Origin: Sinomonas cellulolyticus | GTDB taxonomy: Bacteria > Actinomycetota > Actinomycetes > Actinomycetales > Micrococcaceae | Reading direction: 5' to 3' | Assembly (NCBI RefSeq): GCF_014656475.1 | Contig: NZ_BNCM01000009.1 | Location: 1 to 64,000 of the forward strand | Length of the DNA stretch: 64,000 nucleotides | In this document: piece after piece, positions 55,542 through 64,000 of the stretch | Layout of the letters: each line of letters opens with the position of its first letter | Position numbering within the stretch: position 1 is the first letter of the stretch | Notes under the pieces: model-generated | Seen by the model: the letters and a program-made list of their open reading frames with translations, nothing else | Database searches by the model: none | Told to the model about the DNA's origin: nothing | Translations under genes and position numbers: made by a program

Positions 55542-56432
55542 CTACTCCCCCGTAGGCCCGAGGGGAACCGCCTCCTGCACGGGATCGAGGCGTTCGTGGC
55601 CGGCGTAGACGTTGAAGCCGTCCCCACGGCTGAAGCCGATGAGGGTCACGCCGGCCTCCTCCGCGAGCTCGGCCGCGAGGGTCGACGGCGCGCTCACGGC
55701 GGCAAGGACGGGGATCCCTGCCATCGCGGCCTTCTGCACGAGCTCGAACGAGGCCCGGCCCGACACCTGCAGCACGGTTCCGGAGAGGGGGAGCCTGCCT
55801 TCGCGCAGCGCCCAGCCCACCACCTTGTCCACCGCGTTGTGCCGGCCCACGTCCTCGCGAAGGCACTCGAGCTCGGCGCCCGTGCCATTGCCGTGGATCG
55901 AGAACAGGCCCGCTGCGTGCACGCCACCAGTCTTGTCGAAGAGCGCCTGGGCCTCGCGGAGGCGCCCCGGCAGCGAGGCGACGAGATCGGGCTGGAGACG
56001 CACGGGATCGCCGGCAGGCCCATAGTGCGAGGAGCGCCGCACGGCGTCGATCGAGTCGGTCCCGCAGATCCCGCAAGCGCTCGAGGTCACCACGTTCCGC
56101 CCGAGGTCGGGCAGCACGACGCCGGGCCGCAGCTGCGCGTCCACCACGTTGAACGTCTGGTGCCCGTCCGCATCCTCACCGGCGCAGAAGCGCTCCGAGA
56201 CGAGCTGCCCGGACTCCCAGACGATCCCCTCGGAGACGAGGAAGCCGGCCACGAGGTCGAAATCGTGGCCAGGCGTCCGCATCGTGACGCTGTACTTGAG
56301 CGTGCCCGCGGGACCGGTCAGCCGGATCTCGAGCGGCTCCTCGACCGCGAGCACGTCCTCCTTGTGCCGGATGGGATGCTCGCTGCCGAGCACGTACTTG
56401 TGGACCTTGCGGCGCTGGCTCAGCCGACCCAT
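55542..56432 (-). CDS. fdhD: formate dehydrogenase accessory sulfurtransferase FdhD
   Basis: 296 aa. FdhD moves sulfur onto the Mo-bisPGD cofactor before it enters formate dehydrogenase. The Cys motif SSACGICGTDSIDAV is near residue 120. RTPGHDFDLVAGFLVSEGIV, LREDVGRHNAVDKVVGWAL and VSGRASFELVQKAAMAGIPV are family signatures. GGTAAGGAGG precedes the ATG. It follows the dehydrogenase gene by 57 nt on the same strand. Confidence 0.95.
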   Translation of the reverse strand: MGRLSQRRKVHKYVLGSEHPIRHKEDVLAVEEPLEIRLTGPAGTLKYSVTMRTPGHDFDLVAGFLVSEGIVWESGQLVSERFCAGEDADGHQTFNVVDAQLRPGVVLPDLGRNVVTSSACGICGTDSIDAVRRSSHYGPAGDPVRLQPDLVASLPGRLREAQALFDKTGGVHAAGLFSIHGNGTGAELECLREDVGRHNAVDKVVGWALREGRLPLSGTVLQVSGRASFELVQKAAMAGIPVLAAVSAPSTLAAELAEEAGVTLIGFSRGDGFNVYAGHERLDPVQEAVPLGPTGE

Positions 56433-56489
56433 GGCGCCCTCCTTACCCTGCTCCTGCGCTCATGCCCTGCTGTTCCCGCAGGGCGCGCC

Positions 56490-58898
<2,409 letters not shown>

Positions 58899-58906
58899 GG
58901 GCCCAT

Positions 58907-58956
58907 ACTGCCCATGTCCCCCACACTTTTCGAAAGGCGCCCGTCATGTGGGCAGT
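58907..58956. promoter_or_regulatory. inverted repeat upstream of the formate dehydrogenase gene
   Basis: ACTGCCCA (58907-58914) and TGGGCAGT (58949-58956) pair with 34 bp between. Between them is CTTTTCGAAAG (58926-58936). The 78-nt gap must hold the dehydrogenase promoter, so this may be a regulator site. I see no convincing -10/-35 pair. Confidence 0.35.
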
Positions 58957-58976
58957 GCGCGGTCACATGGGCGCGC

Positions 58977-60362
58977 TCAGCGGTCCAGTGCGCTCCAGTC
59001 GACCGGCTCCTTCGACCCCACGGAACGCCGCCGGGCCTTGGGTTTGGCGTCACCGCCCGCTCCCGATGCCGACGACGGCGTGGCACCGCCGAGCGGGCGC
59101 CCCCACGGCAGCGGGAGGCACTCCACCGGGCTGCCGAGTTCGACGCCGTGCGGCGGGACCACCATGAACCCGTCCGCCCGGGCGAGGCCACGGAGCATGC
59201 CGGACCCGATGCCCGCCGCCGGGGAGGCCATGCCGTACATCCGCCGGAACGGCACGATCCGGGTGCGCTTGAGCTCGGGCTCGAACACCTCCCCGGAGGG
59301 AAGCTCGACGGCGGCGAGGGGCTTCCGCCCGCACAGCGCCGCCAGCAGGGGCTCGCCGAGGGTGACGAGCCCCACGACCGCCGCGAGCGGGTTCCCCGGA
59401 AGGCCGAGGAAGAAGCGGCCGTCCGGGAGCTCGGCAAGGACCGTGGGATGTCCGGGGCGCATCGCCACCCCGTCCACGACCAGCCGGCCCCCCATGCGCG
59501 CCACGATGTCGCGGAAGTGGTCCGAGCCGCCCTTGCCCGTCCCGCCCGTGGTGACCACGACGTCGGCCTGGCCGTCCGCGGACGGCGCGGCGCCGGCGTC
59601 GTGCCCTGCCCGGATGACGTCCCGGCCGGCGCTGTCTGCGAGCGCGGCCTCCCACTCCTCAGCGGCGTCGCCGATCTTCTCGTGCCCCACCAGGATCCCG
59701 CCGTACGCCTCCAGAAGGGGCGGCAGGAGGTAGCTGAACACGTCGCGGACGAGGCCGGGCCCGGGGAGGCCTGCCTCGACCACCTCCCCGCCCGTGCGCA
59801 CGAGCTTCACGTTGGGACGCCCCGTGACCCGGAGGGAGTCATAGCCGGCGAGGGCCGCGAGGGCGAGCTGCGCCGGGCCCATCAGCGTGCCGGCCTTGAG
59901 CAGCACGTCGCCCTCGGATGCCTCCTCACCCGCTGGCCGGAGGTCTGCGCCGCCCCCCGGCGCGCCCGGGGGCGCCCCCGGTGCGAGGCGGAGGTGGGGC
60001 AGCCCGTCGTCGTCGGGGACCACCTCGCCATGCTCCCGCCGCAGCACCGACCGGGCCCCGTGCGGCAGCACACCGCCGGTGACGATGGGAGCGGCCTGGT
60101 GGGCCGTCAGGGGCTCGCCGGGCTCGGCGAGGATCCACGGCCCGGTCCCGCACACCGCCCAGCCGTCCATGGCGGAGGACGTGTAATGGGGCATGTCCCG
60201 AAGGGCCGTGAGCGGGCCGGCGAGCGTACGGCCGCTGGCCCTGCCCAGCGGCACTTCCGTGGGCGGCTGGGGAAGCGCAGCGGCCGCTGCGGCCGCGCGC
60301 GCCTCGCTCCACGTGAGGTGAAGTGCGTGGTGTCGTCCGGCCGGGTGGGGGCCGGAGGTCAT
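58977..60362 (-). CDS. moeA: molybdopterin molybdenumtransferase MoeA
   Basis: 461 aa. MoeA inserts molybdate into adenylylated molybdopterin. The start, LTWSEARAAAAAAALPQPPT, is followed by DMPHYTSSAMDGWAV (residue 60 region), then DVVVTTGGTGKGGSDHFRDI, VAMRPGHPTVLAELPDGRFF and LGLPGNPLAAVVGLVTL. A Pro/Gly/Ala-rich insert (about residues 125-150) is unusual. ATG 60362 overlaps the DUF6457 stop by 4 nt. It feeds the formate dehydrogenase. Confidence 0.93.
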   Translation of the reverse strand: MTSGPHPAGRHHALHLTWSEARAAAAAAALPQPPTEVPLGRASGRTLAGPLTALRDMPHYTSSAMDGWAVCGTGPWILAEPGEPLTAHQAAPIVTGGVLPHGARSVLRREHGEVVPDDDGLPHLRLAPGAPPGAPGGGADLRPAGEEASEGDVLLKAGTLMGPAQLALAALAGYDSLRVTGRPNVKLVRTGGEVVEAGLPGPGLVRDVFSYLLPPLLEAYGGILVGHEKIGDAAEEWEAALADSAGRDVIRAGHDAGAAPSADGQADVVVTTGGTGKGGSDHFRDIVARMGGRLVVDGVAMRPGHPTVLAELPDGRFFLGLPGNPLAAVVGLVTLGEPLLAALCGRKPLAAVELPSGEVFEPELKRTRIVPFRRMYGMASPAAGIGSGMLRGLARADGFMVVPPHGVELGSPVECLPLPWGRPLGGATPSSASGAGGDAKPKARRRSVGSKEPVDWSALDR

Positions 60363-60676
60363 TCCTCGGACCCGGCCGCTCCGTGCGCCTTCGCGGCCTG
60401 GAGCGCGGTTGCGATCGAGGACTGGATCGCCTCGCCTGCCTCCGCCTTCCCGCTGCCCGCGGCGAGGCCCGCGGCGTAAGCGGCGAGGAACGTGGTCAGC
60501 GGCGCCGCCGGACGGACGATCGAGTGCGCCGCCACACCTGCCAGACCCAGGACGGCATCGATGTCGATGTCGGTCCCGCCGAGTCCCAGGACCTCGCCGA
60601 GCTCGGCGCACCAGATGCGCAGCACCGCGTCCTTCTCGTCCGACCCGTTCGGCGTGCCTGCCGGCGTCTCAGTCAT
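60359..60676 (-). CDS. DUF6457 protein of molybdenum-cofactor operon
   Basis: 105 aa. VLRIWCAELGEVLGLGGTDI, AVLGLAGVAAHSIVRPAAPL and TTFLAAYAAGLAAG match the short helical DUF6457 proteins usually encoded next to MobA in actinobacteria, where they may assist dinucleotide attachment. No catalytic motif is seen. It overlaps mobA by 8 nt and moeA by 4 nt, so it is part of one tightly coupled unit. Confidence 0.8.
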   Translation of the reverse strand: MTETPAGTPNGSDEKDAVLRIWCAELGEVLGLGGTDIDIDAVLGLAGVAAHSIVRPAAPLTTFLAAYAAGLAAGSGKAEAGEAIQSSIATALQAAKAHGAAGSEE

Positions 60677-61628
60677 GGCGTTCCTCCTGCCGTGGCGTGG
60701 CGTCCCGCCCCTCGCCGGGACCGGGCCGTTCGATGCCCCAGCTCAGCGCTGCCTCCCACGTGTCGACGTCATCGGAGGCGCGCGGAGGCAGTGCCAGGGG
60801 CAGCATGTCCAGCCTAGCAACGAGGTGCTTCATCGGGCGGTCGGCGAGGCCGCCCTCGGCGGCGAGCCGGGCGAGCACTTTCTCGAGCGGACCGCGGCGG
60901 TACGCGGCGAGGAGTGGCTGGGCGCGGCCGCCGGCATCGGTGCCGAGCAGCGCGTCTGGGCCCGGCGGCGCATCTGGGCCCGGGGAGGCAGCGGCAGGGT
61001 CCGGGGCGGCAGCACGGTCCAGGGCGGCGGCGCGGGCCAGGAGCTGGGCGACGCCACCCGTGGCAAGCGGAAGGTCCGCGGCGAGGACGACGACCCATTC
61101 CGGCTGCGGCTCCATCTGCGAGTCAGATGCTGCCTGATAGCCCACGGCCGCCCGCGAGTCGAGGGCCGCGCGAGCACGCAAGGCTGCCAGGCCCGCACCG
61201 AGTGCCGCGAGCGGGCCGGCGAAGCGCGGCTCCTCCCGGGTGAACAGCACCGACGGCGGGAAGTCCAGGCGGCCCTCGTGCGCCTCGGGTTTCCGGCCTT
61301 CAGGGCAGGCGCTTTCAGTGCCGGCCCTGCCCGGCAGAGCCGGCCCTCCCGGCTCGCCGGGGGCCGGACCGACGACCACCACGGTGCGCGCCCGGGCGAC
61401 GGCCCGCAGGGCATGCTCCAGCAGGGTGGCACCGCGGTACTCCAGCTGCGGCTTCGGGTAGCCGCCGAGCCGCGAGGCTCGGCCGCCTGCGAGCACGACC
61501 GCATCGAACAGCGGCGGGTCCTGGGCCGTCCCTGCCCCGGCCGAGGCGGCAGGTGCCGGTAAAGAGCGGGACGAGGGGCCGGCGTCGCGCGTCAGGCCGC
61601 CGACTCCGGGGCGAGGAAGGGGCTCCAC
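60669..61628 (-). CDS. mobA: MobA-like molybdenum cofactor guanylyltransferase
   Basis: About 300-320 aa. FDAVVLAGGRASRLGGYPKP with the GTP-binding LAGG-SRLGG loop begins the fold. VVVLAADLPLA is the metal-binding segment and RAQPLLAAYRRGPLEKVLAR lies near the C-terminus. Two inserts, one Gly/Pro-rich (GPALPGRAG) and one Ala/Pro/Asp-rich (DPAAASPGPDAP), enlarge it. It attaches GMP to molybdopterin. The start is doubtful. GTG 61628 lies inside the HNH gene. The CTG at 61595 overlaps the HNH stop exactly as ATG does at other junctions and may be the true start. Confidence 0.8.
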   Translation of the reverse strand: MEPLPRPGVGGLTRDAGPSSRSLPAPAASAGAGTAQDPPLFDAVVLAGGRASRLGGYPKPQLEYRGATLLEHALRAVARARTVVVVGPAPGEPGGPALPGRAGTESACPEGRKPEAHEGRLDFPPSVLFTREEPRFAGPLAALGAGLAALRARAALDSRAAVGYQAASDSQMEPQPEWVVVLAADLPLATGGVAQLLARAAALDRAAAPDPAAASPGPDAPPGPDALLGTDAGGRAQPLLAAYRRGPLEKVLARLAAEGGLADRPMKHLVARLDMLPLALPPRASDDVDTWEAALSWGIERPGPGEGRDATPRQEERHD

Positions 61629-62092
61629 TGCGCTGCCGGCTTCTCCAGTTCCTTGATCTGCCAGACGACGCCGACCGGCGCTGCGGGCGAGAAGCGCAGC
61701 TTCCAGCCCATCTCGCCGGGCGTGTGGTCGCCCTTGACGTTGTTGCAGCGCAGGCAGCATGCCACGAGGTTCTCCCACGTGTCCGCGCCGCCGCGCGAGC
61801 GGGGCAGCACATGGTCCACCGTGTGGGCCGCCTTCCCGCAGTAGGCGCAGGCGTGGGCGTCACGGCGGAGCACGCCCCGTCTGCTCACCGCGGTGGCGTA
61901 CGTGCGCCGGGGCCTGATGTACCGATGCAGCAGGATCACCGAGGGGCGCCCGAGCACTTCGCGTGGTCCGACGACCGGTTCGCCGTCTTCCAGCACGACG
62001 CTCGCCTTGCCGGCGAGCACGAGGACGAGCGCGCGGCGGAAGGTGACCACCGCGAGCGGTTCATATCCAGCATTGAGAACGAGTGTGCGCAT
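61592..62092 (-). CDS. HNH endonuclease family protein
   Basis: 166 aa. An N-terminal domain common in actinobacterial HNH proteins (MRTLVLNAGYEPLAVVTFRR) precedes the nuclease. Zinc Cys pairs are CAYCGK near residue 82 and CLRCNN near residue 113, and the core is AHTVDHVLPRSRGGADTWEN. It probably cuts DNA in repair or housekeeping; there is no sign of an intron or phage. It leads directly into mobA, which may be a chance operon. The ATG at 62092 has no strong ribosome site. Confidence 0.88.
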   Translation of the reverse strand: MRTLVLNAGYEPLAVVTFRRALVLVLAGKASVVLEDGEPVVGPREVLGRPSVILLHRYIRPRRTYATAVSRRGVLRRDAHACAYCGKAAHTVDHVLPRSRGGADTWENLVACCLRCNNVKGDHTPGEMGWKLRFSPAAPVGVVWQIKELEKPAAQWSPFLAPESAA

Positions 62093-62271
62093 GCGCGTTC
62101 CTCACGGCCGCACCCGGTCAGGGGCACAGGGCCGGCTGCCCTGTGCGTAGCCGGGCTGATCGACCCTCCCAGAGTACTGAACACATCTGTGATTAACCGA
62201 ACGACCCCGTGAGACTCCCCACACCGCCCACTGCCGTTCACCGATTCGCAACCAGCCAGGGCCCGAAGGCA

Positions 62272-62309
62272 CAGGGACGCCCCCACCCGTGCGGGTGGGG
62301 GCGTCCCTG
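62272..62309. terminator. strong terminator after the NlpC/P60 genes
   Basis: A perfect 17-bp stem, CAGGGACGCCCCCACCC/GGGTGGGGGCGTCCCTG with GTGC loop, lies 45 nt after the stop of the leftward secreted-protein gene. A T-run follows on the plus strand only. The remainder of the 62093-62354 gap holds the HNH promoter region and nothing else clear. Confidence 0.75.
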
Positions 62310-62354
62310 AGGTTTTCCCGGACCGTTCGCTGCCCGGGAGGTATTCGCTGGCGG

Positions 62355-63122
62355 TCAGCCGCCGACGCGGATGAACACCGGGCCGGAGCCGACGTTCACA
62401 CTGAACAGCGCGGTCGTGCCGCCGTTCCAGCCGCCGTGCACGGCCATGCCGTTGCCCACGTAGACGGCAATGTGGGCCATGCCCATGCCGCCGTTGGCGT
62501 AGTAGGCGAGGTCGCCGGGCTGGGCCTCGGCGGCGCTCACGGTGCGGCCGAGGGAGAGGTAGCCGGCCGGCCAGCCGTGGTAGTGGATGCCGACGGCGGC
62601 CAGGGAGTTGGTCACGAGCATCGTGCAGTCCTGGGCCACGCCGAGCTGGGCGTAGGCGGCGGCTGCGATCGCGGCACCCATGCCCGAGGCGGCAGCAGGC
62701 TTCGGCGCCGCGGGGGCGGCCGGGGCGACAGCAGCCTGGACCTTGGCAACCGGGGCGGCCTGCTGCGTGGCGACCGGAGCGGCCGCTGGGGCCGGGGCCG
62801 GTGCCGGGGGCTCGACGACGGGAGCGGCGACGGACTGGACGGCCGGGCGCTCGAAGCTCACCGCTGCGTTCGCCTCGGCGGAGATGGGGGCCTGGACGGC
62901 GCTCTCAACGTCGAGCGCGACCGGAGCGGACGCCTCGCGCTGGGTGGAGACGTTCGCCGCGTTGGCGGCCACGCCGCCGGTGAGCACGAGGCCGCCGGCA
63001 GCGGCGATGACAGCAGCCTGGCGGCCGACGCCGCCAGCGTTCTCCGTCACAGCCTTGGCGATGACGGCCAGCGAGGAGGTGTTGTCCGCGCGGTGGCGGG
63101 CAATGCCTGCACGTGTGGTCAT
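62355..63122 (-). CDS. secreted NlpC/P60 (C40) family protein with divergent active-site region
   Basis: 255 aa. After a basic N-terminus, GRQAAVIAAAGGLVLTGGVA acts as signal peptide, ending near AANA. A 90-residue Ala/Pro linker follows. The C-terminal domain has the catalytic Cys in GVAQDCTMLVTNSLAAVG, not the usual DCSG, and the His in MAHIAVYVGNG. It probably cuts peptidoglycan peptides. The start MTTRAGIARH follows a GA-rich leader. The neighbour upstream is a paralog with a standard active site. Confidence 0.8.
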   Translation of the reverse strand: MTTRAGIARHRADNTSSLAVIAKAVTENAGGVGRQAAVIAAAGGLVLTGGVAANAANVSTQREASAPVALDVESAVQAPISAEANAAVSFERPAVQSVAAPVVEPPAPAPAPAAAPVATQQAAPVAKVQAAVAPAAPAAPKPAAASGMGAAIAAAAYAQLGVAQDCTMLVTNSLAAVGIHYHGWPAGYLSLGRTVSAAEAQPGDLAYYANGGMGMAHIAVYVGNGMAVHGGWNGGTTALFSVNVGSGPVFIRVGG

Positions 63123-63231
63123 GAAGGGGGTTCTCTCTTTCGTGTCCTTCAGGCCGCGGGGGGTAGGACGGCACTGAAGCGCGGCAACACGGTCACGAGA
63201 GCGCCGCATCGCCTGGATGTGTGATTGGGCC

Positions 63232-63972
63232 TCAGTGGGTGAGGGTGTAGTACGCCGAGGTTCCGGTGGCAGCCACAGCGTGGAGGAGCGTGCCCTGCGA
63301 GGGGTTGAGGGCGCTGATCATCATGCCGTTGCCGACGTAGATGCCGACGTGGGCGCCGCCGTTCTGGACCACCAGATCACCGGGCATGGGGGTGGACGTC
63401 GGCTTCATGATGGACCAGGCCTGAACGCGCGGGATGCTGATGCCAGCCTGGGCGTAGACCCACTGGGTGAAGCCCGAGCAGTCCCAACCGGCGGGGGTGG
63501 TGCCGCCCCACACATAGGGGTGGCCGATTCCGGTGTAGGCGATTCCTGCGAGGCTCGAGCCGGCGGCGGTCGGCGCTGCCACGGGGGCAACAGCGGCCGG
63601 GGCGGAGGCAGCCTGGACGGTGGAGGCGGCAGTGCGCGCCGTCGGGGCTGCCTGCTGGGCGGGCTGCTCGACAACCGGGGCGGCCACGGACTCGACGACC
63701 GGGCGCTCGAAGGAAACCTGGGCTTCGTTGGACGCGACAACGCTCGGAGCCGAGGCGCTTGCCACGTCGGAGAGGGCGGAGGCCTCGCGGTGGGTCTCCG
63801 CGGCCTGGGCGGGAAGCCCGGCGCTCATGATCAGCCCGGACGCCGCAGCGATGACGGCCGCCTGACGGCCGATGGTGCCTGCATTGCCGGAAACGGCCTG
63901 CGCGACGGCCCCGAGGGGGCTCGTGCGGACTGGAAGGGCGCGGTGGCGCGCCGTCAACGTACGAGTCGACAC
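63232..63972 (-). CDS. secreted NlpC/P60 (C40) peptidoglycan endopeptidase
   Basis: 246 aa. The signal region (GRQAAVIAAASGLIMSAGLP) and the motif SFERPVVESVAAPVVE are shared with the neighbouring protein, so the genes are tandem paralogs. The catalytic domain is canonical: PYVWGGTTPAGWDCSGFTQW with the Cys near residue 170, and AHVGIYVGNGMM with the His near residue 211. It cleaves cell-wall stem peptides outside the membrane. GTG 63972 has GGGAGAGG 9 nt upstream; a TTG at 63990 is less likely. Confidence 0.87.
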   Translation of the reverse strand: MSTRTLTARHRALPVRTSPLGAVAQAVSGNAGTIGRQAAVIAAASGLIMSAGLPAQAAETHREASALSDVASASAPSVVASNEAQVSFERPVVESVAAPVVEQPAQQAAPTARTAASTVQAASAPAAVAPVAAPTAAGSSLAGIAYTGIGHPYVWGGTTPAGWDCSGFTQWVYAQAGISIPRVQAWSIMKPTSTPMPGDLVVQNGGAHVGIYVGNGMMISALNPSQGTLLHAVAATGTSAYYTLTH

Positions 63973-64000
63973 AGAAATAGCCTCTCCCAATGCCTACGAG

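Noticed and set aside
63123..63231. c-di-AMP (ydaO-type) riboswitch before the NlpC/P60 gene
   Set aside because: Actinobacterial cell-wall hydrolases often have one, but this gap is only 109 nt and shows no matching core.

Overview
The window is very GC-rich, densely coded DNA with many 1-4 nt start/stop overlaps (ATGA, GTGA, TGATG). The gene content is actinobacterial: a Cgl0159-type inositol aldolase, a heterotetrameric sarcosine oxidase, DUF6457 beside MobA, NlpC/P60 secreted proteins and a SAM riboswitch of the SAM-I/SAM-IV clan. The best fit is a Micrococcaceae chromosome (Arthrobacter/Sinomonas-like). That placement is inference; no rRNA is present. I see no phage, insertion sequence, CRISPR array or plasmid gene. 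One tRNA gene (Arg, anticodon CCT) is present.

Layout. 1-7268: myo-inositol catabolism on the minus strand (mmsA/iolA fragment, iolD, aldolase, iolC, a tautomerase, iolT) with a divergent LacI regulator and repeated TTTGT-N4-ACAAA operator candidates. 7350-10432: MFS exporter, flavodoxin-like protein and EamA transporter. 10518-28317: a creatinine-to-serine island. NCS1 permease, creatininase and creatinase lie on the plus strand. The sarcosine oxidase/one-carbon operon glyA-soxB-soxD-soxA-soxG-purU lies on the minus strand. Regulators are GntR, PucR and two IclR paralogs that flank an MHS-type transporter. 28374-33341: a conserved hypothetical, a yeast-type cytosine deaminase overlapping a Zn-alcohol dehydrogenase, a LuxR-type regulator and a flavin monooxygenase-like protein. 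33596-43646: housekeeping and small genes (sucCD, a glycosyltransferase, pcrA, a ferritin-like protein, an inositol-phosphatase-family enzyme, membrane proteins, tRNA-Arg). 43648-48680: DUF6314-like protein, two secreted phosphoesterases, a SAM riboswitch with an SfnB/DszC-like flavoenzyme, and a NUDIX hydrolase. 48716-52378: ABC exporter, then a translationally coupled double-HTH plus membrane-protein pair. 52376-62092: GH38 mannosidase, then formate dehydrogenase with its molybdenum-cofactor genes (fdhD, fdhF-like, moeA, DUF6457, mobA) and an HNH nuclease. 62355-63972: two paralogous secreted NlpC/P60 proteins.

How it works together. Creatininase and creatinase turn creatinine into creatine and then sarcosine plus urea. 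Sarcosine oxidase gives glycine and 5,10-methylene-THF, and SHMT joins these to serine. PurU can drain excess C1-THF as formate, and the formate dehydrogenase about 45 kb away could oxidise it (inference). No urease lies in the window. The strongest regulatory observation is one 17-bp inverted repeat, GTTGC-N7-GCAAC, at three places. Two copies bracket a good creatinase promoter and one lies just downstream of a good transporter promoter, at nearly the same distance from the -10 box. This points to one IclR regulon.
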